This document shows, piece by piece, positions 26,865 through 35,596 of a DNA stretch of 64,000 bases. A program made the translations under genes and the position numbers. This stretch comes from JAVBJN01 sp031546985 (GTDB lineage Bacteria > Bacteroidota > Bacteroidia > Chitinophagales > Chitinophagaceae), in assembly GCA_031546985.1 (NCBI GenBank), contig JAVBJN010000073.1:1-64000 (forward strand). The letters are read 5' to 3'. The notes below the pieces were generated by a model. That model was given only the letters and a program-made list of their open reading frames with translations, did not search any database and was not told the origin of the DNA. The first letter of the stretch is position 1. Every line of letters starts with the position of its first letter.

Positions 26865-28217
26865 CTACGCCACCGGTATCTCCAGCGGATCGGCATAATG
26901 CGCCAGGCCAAAGTTGCGCTGCTGCGCTTCTTCGGGGTACTTCACATGCCACTCAAACTCATCACGGAAATGGCGGATAGCCGCAGCTACAGGCCATGCG
27001 GCGGCATCACCCAGCGGACAGATGGTATTACCCTCAATCTTACGCTGAATATCCCACAGCAGGTCTATGTCTTCCATTTTACCATGTCCGTTCTCAATGT
27101 TCTTCAGGATTTTGTACATCCATCCGGTACCCTCACGGCAAGGTGAGCATTGGCCGCAGCTTTCGTGGTTGTAGAAGCGCGCCAGGCTCATGGTATGACG
27201 CACCACACATTGGTCTTCGTCCAGCACAATAAAACCTCCTGAGCCCATCATGGTTCCGGTTTGGAAACCGCCATCGGCCAGGCTTTCGTAGTTCATGTAA
27301 CGGGTTTCGCCTTTTGCTGTTTTCAGCAGCAGGTTGGCCGGTACAATGGGTACAGATGAACCACCGGGGATACAAGCCTTCAGGCGTTTGCCATTAGGAA
27401 TACCACCGCAATACTCATCGCTGTATATGAACTCCTCTACGGAGATCGTCATGTCAATTTCGTAAACGCCAGGTTTGTTAATGTTGCCGCAGGCGCTGAT
27501 CAGTTTGGTACCGGTAGAGCGGCCCACACCAATTTTAATGTATTCGTCGCCACCCATATTAATGATGGGTACCACTGCTGCCAGTGTTTCTACGTTGTTG
27601 ACCACCGTAGGGCGCATCCACAAACCTTGTACGGCCGGGAACGGAGGTTTAATGCGTGGGTTACCACGTTTACCTTCCAGCGACTCGATCAAAGCGGTTT
27701 CTTCCCCACAGATGTAAGCACCACCACCACGCTGCACATAAATCTCGCAATCGAAACCAGTGCCCTGGATGTTTTTGCCCAGCCATCCGGCTTTTTTAGC
27801 CTCGGCAATGGCTTCTTCCAGGATATCGGGAATCCAGGCGTACTCGCCACGGATGTAGATATAAGTAGCATGAGAGCCCAGCGCAAAAGAAGAAATAAGC
27901 AGCCCTTCGATAAGCAGGTGCGGCAAAAACTCCATCAGGTAACGGTCTTTGAACGTACCCGGCTCAGATTCATCCGCATTGCACACCAGGTGACGGGGTA
28001 CGCCATCCGGCTTAGCCAGGAAGCTCCATTTCATACCGGTAGGGAAACCCGCACCACCACGACCACGCAGACCACTTTTCTTTACCTCTTCGGTAATCTC
28101 GTCCGGTGTCATTTTCAGTGCCTTTTCGGCTGCGCTGTAACCACCGTTTTTACGGTAGGTATCGTAGTAGCGAATGCCTTCAATATGCGCTTTATCTAAT
28201 AAAAGTTTAACAGCCAT
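26865..28217 (-). CDS. nuoF: NADH-quinone oxidoreductase subunit F (NADH/FMN binding)
   Basis: This 450-residue protein oxidises NADH with FMN and passes electrons to cluster N3. GLRGRGGAGFPTGMKW (about 49-64) is the NADH/FMN-binding glycine loop. CNADESEPGTFKDR (about 79-92) is the second signature. ESCGQCSPCREGTGWM (near residue 350) holds three Cys of the 4Fe-4S cluster, with the fourth in NTICPLGDAAAWP. A 602-base interval with the GxxExxY ORF separates it from nuoG. Confidence 0.97.
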   Translation of the reverse strand: MAVKLLLDKAHIEGIRYYDTYRKNGGYSAAEKALKMTPDEITEEVKKSGLRGRGGAGFPTGMKWSFLAKPDGVPRHLVCNADESEPGTFKDRYLMEFLPHLLIEGLLISSFALGSHATYIYIRGEYAWIPDILEEAIAEAKKAGWLGKNIQGTGFDCEIYVQRGGGAYICGEETALIESLEGKRGNPRIKPPFPAVQGLWMRPTVVNNVETLAAVVPIINMGGDEYIKIGVGRSTGTKLISACGNINKPGVYEIDMTISVEEFIYSDEYCGGIPNGKRLKACIPGGSSVPIVPANLLLKTAKGETRYMNYESLADGGFQTGTMMGSGGFIVLDEDQCVVRHTMSLARFYNHESCGQCSPCREGTGWMYKILKNIENGHGKMEDIDLLWDIQRKIEGNTICPLGDAAAWPVAAAIRHFRDEFEWHVKYPEEAQQRNFGLAHYADPLEIPVA

Positions 28218-28305
28218 ATGCTTCCTCCTTCTCCCCCGAAAGGATAGGATATTTTATTTGATCAATACTATTAATACTATGCTTGGTCTGATTCCGCAAA
28301 AGGAA

Positions 28306-28800
28306 TTAGTTCTTGGCCGCAGCCCTCAGTTCATCAATCAGGTTATCTACCTTTTCGATGGTCAGGTTTTCTTTAAAGAATTTACCCAGTTGCATCATCG
28401 GTGCGTAACCGCATGCGCCCAGGCATTCTGCAGGCTTAAGGGTAAACAGGCCATCGGCCGATGTTTCGCCTTCTTTAATGTTCAGTTTGGTCTTGATATG
28501 GTTAATGAGCTGGTCGCTGCCACGCAGCATACATGGGCCCGTCTGGCATACTTCCAGCACATACTTTCCTACCGGTTTCATGTTAAACATGGTATAGAAA
28601 GTAGCCACCTCATATACTTCGATCGGGTTAATGCTCAGCAGTTCTGCCACATAATCCATAACAGGCACATCCAGCCAGCCGCCGAACTCTTCCTGTGCCA
28701 GGTGCAATAAGGGAATGAGCGCACTCTTCTGTTTTCCTTCCGGATAACGTGCTACGATCTCTTTTACCTTATTCAGTTTCTCTTCTGAAAACTTTACCAT
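28306..28800 (-). CDS. nuoE: NADH-quinone oxidoreductase subunit E (2Fe-2S)
   Basis: This protein has 164 residues from the ATG at 28800 (MVKFSEEKLNK). The open frame runs back to a TTG at 28869 inside nuoD, but the added residues do not resemble NuoE. The thioredoxin-like 2Fe-2S domain has CQTGPC (C-x4-C) and CLGACGYAPM (C-x3-C), the four ligands of cluster N1a. Upstream, the EVATFYTMF helix is typical. It follows nuoD by 46 bases. Confidence 0.96.
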   Translation of the reverse strand: MVKFSEEKLNKVKEIVARYPEGKQKSALIPLLHLAQEEFGGWLDVPVMDYVAELLSINPIEVYEVATFYTMFNMKPVGKYVLEVCQTGPCMLRGSDQLINHIKTKLNIKEGETSADGLFTLKPAECLGACGYAPMMQLGKFFKENLTIEKVDNLIDELRAAAKN

Positions 28801-28846
28801 ATCAATTTGAATATTATCGAACCCGCCAAAGCGGAACCAACTATTA

Positions 28847-30079
28847 TTAAGCGTCCATCTCGCCCGCAATCAGGTTCAGACTACTCATGGTGATTACTGC
28901 ATCACTGAGCATGCTGCCTTTAATGATTTCGGGATAAGCCTGGTAATAAATGAAACAAGGTCTGCGGAAGTGCAGGCGGTAAGGCGAGCGGCCGCCATCG
29001 CTGATGAGGTAATAACCTACTTCACCATTGCCGCCTTCTACCGAATGGTATACTTCACCAGACGGAACTTCCAGCTCACCCATCACTATTTTAAAGTGGT
29101 AAATGAGGGCTTCCATTTTGGTATATACATCGGACTTTTCGGGTAAATGCAGGTGTTTGGCTTCGGTAGAATAGTATACGTCTTTTACAGATGGGTCGGC
29201 AGCTTCCAGGGCTTTGATCTTGGCTACTGCCTGTATCAGGATGGAATGGCTTTCGCGCATTTCACCATTACGCACCATAAAACGGTCGTATACATCGCCG
29301 GTAGTACCTACCGGTATATTAAATTCAAAATCTTCGTATGAGCTGTAAGGGCTTACCACGCGTAAATCGAAATCTACACCGGTAGCACGCAGGTTAGGAC
29401 CTGTAAAACCGTAGTTGAGGGCACGCTCTGCGCTGATAGGACCACAACCCTGGGTACGCTCCATAAAGATGCGGTTGCGGTTACACAGTGCTTCAAACTC
29501 CTTCAATGCAGGTGGAAACTTCTCGATAAACAAATCGATCTTTTCCCAGGCTACGGCAGAGAAATTGCGTTCAAAACCGCCGAAGCGGCCAATATTGGTG
29601 GTCAAACGGCTACCGCAAACTTCCTCGAAAATTTCGTAGGCCAGCTCACGCAGCTGCATGAAATAGGTAAAGGGAGTCAATGCGCCGGTATCGGCTACAA
29701 TGATGGCATTGCAAATGATGTGATCGGCAATACGCGACAGCTCCATGATGAGCACCCGCATGTATTCTACCCTTTTGGGCAGTTGAATGCCGCACAGTTT
29801 CTCTACCGTCATAAGCCAGCCCATGTTGTTGATGGGGGCCGAGCAGTAGTTTAAACGGTCGGTCAGCGGTTGGATCTGCGTATAAGGTCTGCGCTCCGCT
29901 ATTTTTTCAAAAGCACGGTGAATGTAGCCCACAGTAGCCTCGGCAGATACCACCACCTCGCCATCCAGCTCAATGATGTTCTGGAATACCCCGTGGGTAG
30001 CCGGGTGCGTAGGCCCCAGGTTTACCGTGGTGGTTTGCTTTTCTATCGACCCTTCGGGCAAATTAATATGCTCACTCAT
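28847..30079 (-). CDS. nuoD: NADH-quinone oxidoreductase subunit D (49 kDa)
   Basis: This 410-residue subunit forms the quinone pocket with NuoB. The NuoD signature LGPTHPATHGVFQNIIELDG lies at about 21-40. Further family segments are YIHRAFEKIAERRPYTQ, DRLNYCSAP, and the C-terminal end SDAVITMSSLNLIAGEMDA. It is related to the large subunit of NiFe hydrogenases without the metal ligands. Confidence 0.97.
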   Translation of the reverse strand: MSEHINLPEGSIEKQTTTVNLGPTHPATHGVFQNIIELDGEVVVSAEATVGYIHRAFEKIAERRPYTQIQPLTDRLNYCSAPINNMGWLMTVEKLCGIQLPKRVEYMRVLIMELSRIADHIICNAIIVADTGALTPFTYFMQLRELAYEIFEEVCGSRLTTNIGRFGGFERNFSAVAWEKIDLFIEKFPPALKEFEALCNRNRIFMERTQGCGPISAERALNYGFTGPNLRATGVDFDLRVVSPYSSYEDFEFNIPVGTTGDVYDRFMVRNGEMRESHSILIQAVAKIKALEAADPSVKDVYYSTEAKHLHLPEKSDVYTKMEALIYHFKIVMGELEVPSGEVYHSVEGGNGEVGYYLISDGGRSPYRLHFRRPCFIYYQAYPEIIKGSMLSDAVITMSSLNLIAGEMDA

Positions 30080-30135
30080 ATCAGTATTATCGAAAAAGTA
30101 AAAGAGCAGGCTCTTCTACCGGCTATCAATCATTA

Positions 30136-30654
30136 TTAAAACTGGCTGCCACCGCGGCCAAACATCTCATCGTCCTTATCTCTGCGGCTCTGGTCTTCGA
30201 GTGGGTATTCCTTACGCATCGGGAAATAGTCCATATCATCCACATTCAAAATGCGCTTGAGGTTGGGATGGCCCACAAAGTTAACACCAAAGAAATCGTA
30301 GGTTTCGCGCTCCATCCAGTTGGCCGTAGCATACAGGGCGGTGGCGGAAAAAACATCGGGCTTTTCGATGGGAACAAACACCTTCATACGCAAACGGATG
30401 TTGTTATGCAGGTTGTGCAGGTGATATACCACGCTCAGCTCCTCGCCTTTTCTATCCGGGAAGTTAACCCCGGTAAGATCGGTCAGGAAACGGAAATTGA
30501 GCTCCGCATCATCGAACAAAAACTGCATTACTTTAAGGTTCAGCGCTGCAGGTACGGTAAAAGTCAGCAAACCATAAGGCTCTTCCAGCCCGGTGATCTC
30601 GTCACCAAACTTTTCGGATAAGCGTTCTTTAATGCGCTCGTTGGTTAATGCCAT
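30136..30654 (-). CDS. nuoC: NADH-quinone oxidoreductase subunit C (30 kDa)
   Basis: This 172-residue protein carries the conserved 30-kDa subunit signature ERETYDFFGVNFVGHPNLKR (about 111-130), then MRKEYPLEDQ. The C-terminus ends after an acidic and Gly-rich tail. It is separate from nuoD, unlike the nuoCD fusion of enterobacteria. A strong hairpin lies between nuoB and this gene. Confidence 0.96.
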   Translation of the reverse strand: MALTNERIKERLSEKFGDEITGLEEPYGLLTFTVPAALNLKVMQFLFDDAELNFRFLTDLTGVNFPDRKGEELSVVYHLHNLHNNIRLRMKVFVPIEKPDVFSATALYATANWMERETYDFFGVNFVGHPNLKRILNVDDMDYFPMRKEYPLEDQSRRDKDDEMFGRGGSQF

Positions 30655-30680
30655 TATTCAAAAACAGGTTTTAGGATATC

Positions 30681-30719
30681 ACAGCAAAAGCGGCACCAAC
30701 GCGGTACCGCTTTCGCTGT
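30681..30719 (-). other. Strong hairpin between nuoB and nuoC
   Basis: AAAGCGGCACC (30687-30697) pairs with GGTACCGCTTT (30703-30713) at 10 of 11 positions. It is extended by ACAGC and GCTGT. No T-run follows on the minus strand, so this is unlikely to be a terminator. An mRNA cleavage or stability element in the operon is possible. Confidence 0.6.
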
Positions 30720-30720
30720 T

Positions 30721-31284
30721 TTACTGAATATTGTAACTAGCCAGAAGGGCTTTATACTGATCGCTGTTGCGACGGCGCAGGCTTTCGTTCGCTACCAGGT
30801 CCTGGATGCGCATTACACCGTCGATAATCATTTCGGGACGTGGAGGACAACCTGGTACATACACATCTACCGGAATTACCTGGTCTATACCCTGCAGTAC
30901 AGCGTAGCTGTCGAAGATACCACCGCTGGATGCGCAGGCGCCTACAGCCATTACCCAACGGGGCTCGGCCATTTGCATATATACCTGGCGCAATACCGGA
31001 GCCATTTTTTTGGCAATGGTACCGGCTACAATGAGCAGGTCGCACTGGCGGGGCGTAAATGCCATACGCTCTGAACCAAAGCGGGCCAGATCGTAAGTAG
31101 CAGCCAGCGTAGCCATAAACTCGATACCACAGCAGGAAGTTGCAAAAGGCATGGGCCAGATGGAGTTCTTGCGCGCCAAACCAATCGCTTTATCAAACGA
31201 AGTAGCCAGAAACCCTTCGCCCGAATAACCTTCGGGGATTTCTACTATTTTGACATTCGTATTATACTGAACCGGACGTGACAT
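30721..31284 (-). CDS. nuoB: NADH-quinone oxidoreductase subunit B (cluster N2)
   Basis: This 187-residue protein carries the four ligands of cluster N2, the last one before quinone. They are the tandem Cys in FATSCCGIEFMA (about 48-59), VGACASSGG (near 113), and VPGCPPRPE (near 143). The rest matches the 20-kDa subunit family. It lies 105 bases after nuoA. Confidence 0.97.
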   Translation of the reverse strand: MSRPVQYNTNVKIVEIPEGYSGEGFLATSFDKAIGLARKNSIWPMPFATSCCGIEFMATLAATYDLARFGSERMAFTPRQCDLLIVAGTIAKKMAPVLRQVYMQMAEPRWVMAVGACASSGGIFDSYAVLQGIDQVIPVDVYVPGCPPRPEMIIDGVMRIQDLVANESLRRRNSDQYKALLASYNIQ

Positions 31285-31389
31285 AACTTAATTTTGATAC
31301 AGCGCCGGCAAGATACAATTCTCTGACCGCAACTGCATGTTTAAACACTTTCTATTACAAAGTTCCTCATTAATGCGCGTTTATCCGCA

Positions 31390-31779
31390 TTAATCTTCCC
31401 ACTTCAACGCACCACGCTTGATAATATAAATGAACCCTACTGCGAAGAACGCCACAAACATGAGTACCGCCAGGAAACCCTCGGTGCCCAATGCCCTGAA
31501 ATTAACCGCATATGGGTAGAAAAAGATGACTTCTACGTCGAAAAGTACGAAAAGGATGGCCACCAGGAAGTATTTTACTGCCACCGGCTGGCGGGCGTTA
31601 CCCTGCTGGGCAATACCACTTTCAAAGTTTTCGAGCTTCTCGCTGGTCATCCGCTTAGGGCCCAGCAAGTGCGTAATAATCATGGTAAACACCACGAAAC
31701 CTAATGCTACTACAAGCTGCAGTACAATCGGAAAATAGCTGAACGGCGTGGCCTGTTCCAGTAAAACCAGTTTATTCAT
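31390..31779 (-). CDS. nuoA: NADH-quinone oxidoreductase subunit A
   Basis: This 129-residue first gene of the operon encodes three membrane helices. The loop after TM1 has the family pattern with KLENFESGI (about 53-61) and ends in VKYFLVAILFVLFDVEVIFF, where the acidic residues of TM2 are conserved. A promoter matching the Bacteroidota consensus lies just upstream. Confidence 0.96.
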   Translation of the reverse strand: MNKLVLLEQATPFSYFPIVLQLVVALGFVVFTMIITHLLGPKRMTSEKLENFESGIAQQGNARQPVAVKYFLVAILFVLFDVEVIFFYPYAVNFRALGTEGFLAVLMFVAFFAVGFIYIIKRGALKWED

Positions 31780-31804
31780 AGTGTACAGCTGAAAAATTAG
31801 TGCC

Positions 31805-31836
31805 CAAAATTAAGGTTTGTGCATCCAAATATCAAA
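31805..31836 (-). promoter_or_regulatory. Promoter of the nuo operon
   Basis: On the minus strand TTTG (31836-31833) and TAATTTTG (31812-31805) are separated by 20 bases. This fits the Bacteroidota housekeeping consensus TTTG-N19..21-TAnnTTTG. The predicted transcription start is near 31798, about 19 bases before the nuoA ATG. Confidence 0.8.
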
Positions 31837-31850
31837 CCTTTGCACGACCT

Positions 31851-31879
31851 AAAATAAAAAAGTCCCGCCGAAGCGGGAC
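31851..31879 (-). terminator. Terminator of the TPR protein gene
   Basis: GTCCCGC (31862-31868) pairs with GCGGGAC (31873-31879) around CGAA. On the minus strand a run of T interrupted by one A follows (31861-31851). It lies just upstream of the nuo promoter. Confidence 0.88.
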
Positions 31880-31904
31880 AATTTAGATTTTACAATCATT
31901 TGAC

Positions 31905-33485
31905 TTACTTGGATTTTGCTAACAAATCCTTGATTTGTTTAGCAGTTGCGTTGGTCGCATCCAGTGCCAGAATCTTATCGCAATAAGCCAGGGCAGTAGC
32001 CTTGTCTTTCTTATTGTAGTTAAATACTGCCAGGTATTGGTAAGCTTTCATGAGACCGTCTTTTTTAGACGCGTCGTCTTTCGTTACCTCAATATATTTG
32101 GTAAACGCATCTACAGCGGTACCGGTTTTGGCGTCAGGATCTTTAGCAGCCTGTGCCAGCGCCAGCCAGTATTGGCCTGTAGCGATGTTAGAAGGCTCTA
32201 CATTGTACTTTTCGGTAAACTGCTTAAAGGTACCAATGGCAGCGTCGTACTGCTGGCTATAGTACTCAGAGAAGCCTTTGTAATACAGGTCCAGGGCTTT
32301 GGCCGAAGCATTGTGTTTGCTCAGGATCATACCGTACCACTCAGCAGCACTCTTGAAGTCCTTGTTTTTACGGAACTGGTCTGCAATTTCGCGGATCACT
32401 TCACTTTTATCCGCAGAAGTATCTGCATCCAATGCTTTCAGGTATTGCACCTTAGCCAGATCTGCCTGGTTGTTTTTGTCCAGGATACGGGCATAGTACA
32501 TATAATCCGAAGGCAATACCTTAGTGCTGGGCTGCTTGGCAAAGAATTGCTGAATATCTGTCATAGCGCCTGTAGCATCGCCGGTTTCGTATTTAGAATA
32601 CGCCAGCAGACGGTACATGTATGGCTTATCCACACCTTTGTTCAGCAATTCCTGCATTTTGGAAATAGCTGCAGGATAATCCTGGCTCAGGAACAGGATA
32701 TTGGCATAACGGATCTGATCGTCAATAGAGTTATCAGACAGTTGCAGGTATTTTTCAATATTCTCTTTCGCTTTATCGTATTTGTTTACACGATAGTAAG
32801 CATCTGCCAGATCACTGTATGGAATCGGGTTGTTAGGATCGGCCGCCTGGGCTTTGCCATATGCCTCCAGTGCAGCGTTAAAGTTTTTGGCAGCATACCA
32901 CAGTGAACCAATACGGGAGAAAGCCAGGGAGTTGTTAGGATCCATAGAAGTAGCCTCTTCGTAGTTGTTCATAGCATTACCACCACCACCGGGTGTTTTG
33001 CGGTAAGCATCGCCCAACCCGATGAGCACATCGGTACTTCTGCTGGCTTTAAGGGCCAGGTTATACCATTCAATAGCTTTGGTAATATCGCCGCCATCGG
33101 TATAAGTGATCGCATCGGCTGCCAGCTTATAGATATCGGTCTCTTTCTTCTTGATTTTACCCACTACAGTGTTCAGCAGGGTCATAGCCTCGGCAGATTT
33201 GCCTTCGGTGAGGTATACCCTTGCCAGACCAACCTGGTTGGCTTTATCTTCCGGAAATTTCTGGAATGTTGCTTTTGCCGCTTCTACATTGCCCTGGCCC
33301 AGTTGCGCCAGACCCAGGTAATAATTGGCCATGTTATCGGTAGCATTGGCGCTAAACACCTTTGCCGCACTTTCATACTTCTCATACTTCAACAATTTCA
33401 CACCATCACCTACACCCTGACCAAAAGCAATGGCTCCGGACAGCAGTGCAGCAAGTAATAAACTTTTCGCTTTAAGCATTTTCAT
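31905..33485 (-). CDS. Secreted/periplasmic TPR-repeat protein
   Basis: This 526-residue protein has a signal peptide (residues 1-22, ending IAFGQ) followed by tetratricopeptide-like helical pairs over nearly its full length. Clear examples are ALEAYGKAQAADPNNPIPYS (about 205-224) and IEWYNLALKASRSTDVLIGL. It is likely periplasmic, acting in protein-protein interaction. It is 41 bases downstream of a PstS-like lipoprotein gene on the same strand. Pairs of this kind occur near TonB/ExbBD genes in Bacteroidota, but none of those are here. Confidence 0.85.
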   Translation of the reverse strand: MKMLKAKSLLLAALLSGAIAFGQGVGDGVKLLKYEKYESAAKVFSANATDNMANYYLGLAQLGQGNVEAAKATFQKFPEDKANQVGLARVYLTEGKSAEAMTLLNTVVGKIKKKETDIYKLAADAITYTDGGDITKAIEWYNLALKASRSTDVLIGLGDAYRKTPGGGGNAMNNYEEATSMDPNNSLAFSRIGSLWYAAKNFNAALEAYGKAQAADPNNPIPYSDLADAYYRVNKYDKAKENIEKYLQLSDNSIDDQIRYANILFLSQDYPAAISKMQELLNKGVDKPYMYRLLAYSKYETGDATGAMTDIQQFFAKQPSTKVLPSDYMYYARILDKNNQADLAKVQYLKALDADTSADKSEVIREIADQFRKNKDFKSAAEWYGMILSKHNASAKALDLYYKGFSEYYSQQYDAAIGTFKQFTEKYNVEPSNIATGQYWLALAQAAKDPDAKTGTAVDAFTKYIEVTKDDASKKDGLMKAYQYLAVFNYNKKDKATALAYCDKILALDATNATAKQIKDLLAKSK

Positions 33486-33526
33486 CTCTACGCTTTGTTT
33501 TATTATACAATATTCAAATACATTAA

Positions 33527-34447
33527 TTAAAGACCCGCAGGGGTTTTCGTGTTCAGATTCACCTCACGGATGATTACATCCATCCTCGAAGGAAACAGCA
33601 TTGCCTTTTTAAAGATGAGCTGGCCACGGTCTTTGCTTAAGAAGTTTACAAAACCCGTGCCTAAGCCTACCCAGGTTTCCCGGCTTATAAAATACAAGGT
33701 GCGGGTAAAGGGGTAACTCTTCATGGCTATATAAGCCTGGTAAGGCTGGTAATACTGCCCGTCTTTGGGATTCTGGATAGAAGCCACATTGATCTGGTTG
33801 AGGAAGGTTTGCGATACGGAATCTGACGGATCAGATACCCAGCTTACCCCAATCACCCCAATGGCCTCAGGGTTTTTAGCTACATAATCCACTACCTCTG
33901 CACATCCGTTGGCCGCATATATCTTGTCAGACAGTTTTTGCCCCGGAATCAGCGAGTCCATCACATAACGCACCGTGCTGGATCGTTGGTTATCAAACAC
34001 TAAAGTATAAGGTTTGTTATAAGCGCCTGTAAGGATCTGCTTAATATCATTTACCGTAAACTTAGGATCGGCAACGCTCTTGTTTGTGATAAAGGTAACG
34101 GCATCTTTCGCTATATCTAACGAGCGTGTAACTATTTTATTGGTTTTGCAGTATTCCTTTTCTTCGGCATTAAGCTCGCGGGTTACCAGCGCCACCCTGG
34201 CGCTATCGTTGAGCAGGTCTTTAATACAATCTGCCTCCGGGTGGTAAAGTCCTGTTATATGTGCCTCGGGAAAAGAGGAGTGAAAAACCTTGAGTTGCTC
34301 TTCGATAACCGGTTTAAAGGTCTCATCCACCGCCACATTGATTTTTCCGGCCGTCATGGAATCCGAAGTTTTGCCAGTATTCTGGGTACAGGAAGCCAGC
34401 AATGTAGTGGCTACTACTCCTGCGCTGAACAATAAACGTTGTAACAT
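33527..34447 (-). CDS. PstS-like substrate-binding lipoprotein
   Basis: This protein has 306 residues from the ATG at 34447. The frame extends to a TTG at 34456, but ATG gives the normal lipoprotein signal MLQRLLFSAGVVATTLLASC with Cys20 in the lipobox. The mature part shows the phosphate-binding-protein-like pattern VAVDETFKPVIEEQLKVF, then ALVTRELNAEEKEYC, FITNKSVADPKFTVNDIKQI, and YVAKNPEAIGVIGVSWV. The ligand may not be phosphate; no Pst permease genes are near. The downstream TPR gene is probably cotranscribed. Confidence 0.85.
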   Translation of the reverse strand: MLQRLLFSAGVVATTLLASCTQNTGKTSDSMTAGKINVAVDETFKPVIEEQLKVFHSSFPEAHITGLYHPEADCIKDLLNDSARVALVTRELNAEEKEYCKTNKIVTRSLDIAKDAVTFITNKSVADPKFTVNDIKQILTGAYNKPYTLVFDNQRSSTVRYVMDSLIPGQKLSDKIYAANGCAEVVDYVAKNPEAIGVIGVSWVSDPSDSVSQTFLNQINVASIQNPKDGQYYQPYQAYIAMKSYPFTRTLYFISRETWVGLGTGFVNFLSKDRGQLIFKKAMLFPSRMDVIIREVNLNTKTPAGL

Positions 34448-34522
34448 CTGGTGCAAGTTTACAAATACTGTAAAAAAAGGTAATGCTAAACCCCTTAAAA
34501 ACAGGGAATATTTAACATTTTA

Positions 34523-34777
34523 TTAATCGCGGCGACGGTTTTTACGCATTTCTGCCATCTCTTTGTAGCTGGAATAAGCCCGGTAAAGACGGAAACCGCC
34601 ATACAGGAACATGAGCACCGCCAGGATTTTACTCCACGGTTGGGGCATTTGGTAGCCCATTTTCTCTGCAAAGAAAAAGAAAGCGCCGATCAGGATATAG
34701 AAGCAACCCATGGCAAAGCCCATGGTGGTCTGCAATTGCAGCTTGGTGCGGATGCTCTTTTCTTCAAATTCTCTCAT
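34523..34777 (-). CDS. Small two-helix inner-membrane protein
   Basis: This protein has 84 residues from the ATG at 34777 (MREFEEKSIRTKLQLQ). The open frame extends to a TTG at 34828, which I reject because the added part looks random. Helices at about 19-37 (GFAMGCFYILIGAFFFF) and 48-62 (ILAVLMFLYGGFRLY) are followed by a basic tail ending KNRRRD. It is probably the first gene of the operon with the PstS-like and TPR genes. The function is unknown. Confidence 0.75.
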   Translation of the reverse strand: MREFEEKSIRTKLQLQTTMGFAMGCFYILIGAFFFFAEKMGYQMPQPWSKILAVLMFLYGGFRLYRAYSSYKEMAEMRKNRRRD

Positions 34778-34976
34778 AACTAACGAAAGGACAATAATAT
34801 TAAAATTACGGCTGAACAGGAAATCCAATTAAGCGAGGCTGCCAGCTATGCGCGATGAGCTACCAGCTGTTAGCCCAGCTGCATCAGTATCCGGTTCGCC
34901 ATTGTTTAATAGGCTGATCGCTTGCAACTTATAGCTAAAAGCCCTTTTCCTTCTTCATTAACTTGCTCAAAAACAG

Positions 34977-34984
34977 TAGTTTTG
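34977..34984 (+). promoter_or_regulatory. -7 promoter element for the phosphatase gene
   Basis: TAGTTTTG matches TAnnTTTG 19 bases before the GTG start at 35004. There is no TTTG at the -33 position. Confidence 0.5.
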
Positions 34985-35003
34985 CACGTAAATTTTTTGT
35001 TAA

Positions 35004-35459
35004 GTGAAGATATTGATGGTATGCCTGGGTAATATATGCCGGTCGCCGATTGCCGAAGGGGTAATGCAGCACAAAATACAGGAAGCAGGATTGGACTGGA
35101 CCGTAGCCTCGGCCGGAACAGAATCTTACCATGTAGGATCGCAGCCGCATATCCATTCTATCGAAATTTGCGAAGCCAACGGTATCGATATTAAACACCA
35201 ACGGGCATGCCGTTTTACCGCCGCTGATTTTGACACTTACGATAAGATCTATGCTATGGCCAGCGATGTGTACAACGAAATTCTGCGCATTGCAGGCACC
35301 AAAGCCAGGCCCGAAAAGCTGGAGCTGTTCCTCAACGAACTGCATCCCGGCATGAATGAGTCGGTGCCCGACCCCTGGTATGGCAACAAACATGGCTACT
35401 ATGGCGTTTACGAAATGATTAATGCTACTTGCAGCAAAATCATTGAACGATACAGGTAG
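35004..35459 (+). CDS. Low-molecular-weight protein-tyrosine phosphatase
   Basis: This 151-residue protein has a GTG start. The active-site loop CLGNICRS (C7-x5-R13) is at the very N-terminus as in the family, so the GTG is required; the next ATG would leave only one residue before Cys7. The acid loop is VPDPWYG (near 118), with the catalytic Asp. It is a cytoplasmic phosphatase. Relatives act on tyrosine kinases of exopolysaccharide export or on small phosphorylated metabolites, and the substrate here is open. hisS follows after a tandem-repeat stretch. Confidence 0.93.
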   Translation: MKILMVCLGNICRSPIAEGVMQHKIQEAGLDWTVASAGTESYHVGSQPHIHSIEICEANGIDIKHQRACRFTAADFDTYDKIYAMASDVYNEILRIAGTKARPEKLELFLNELHPGMNESVPDPWYGNKHGYYGVYEMINATCSKIIERYR

Positions 35460-35460
35460 A

Positions 35461-35555
35461 TTGGCGGATTGGCGGATTGCGGATTGGAGTATTACGGATT
35501 GGCGGATTACGGATTTACGAATAGGCGAATCGGCACATTTACCAATTGGCACATT
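35461..35555 (+). repeat. Degenerate short tandem repeats (GGCGGATT type)
   Basis: Units such as GGCGGATT, GCGGATTG and TACGGATT recur about eight times between 35461 and 35517. They decay into GGCGAATCGGCACATT and TTGGCACATT up to 35555. The stretch is non-coding and separates the phosphatase gene from hisS. Confidence 0.75.
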
Positions 35556-35596
35556 AATGCATGAGCACATTTAAAAACAGTACATTATCTCATTAT

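Noticed and set aside
28801..28869. Longer NuoE start at a TTG inside nuoD
   Set aside because: The added residues do not resemble NuoE, and the ATG at 28800 matches the family start.
34935..35570. Open frame of 211 residues on the minus strand over the phosphatase gene
   Set aside because: Its start is a translation of the tandem repeats, and the rest is antisense to the phosphatase.
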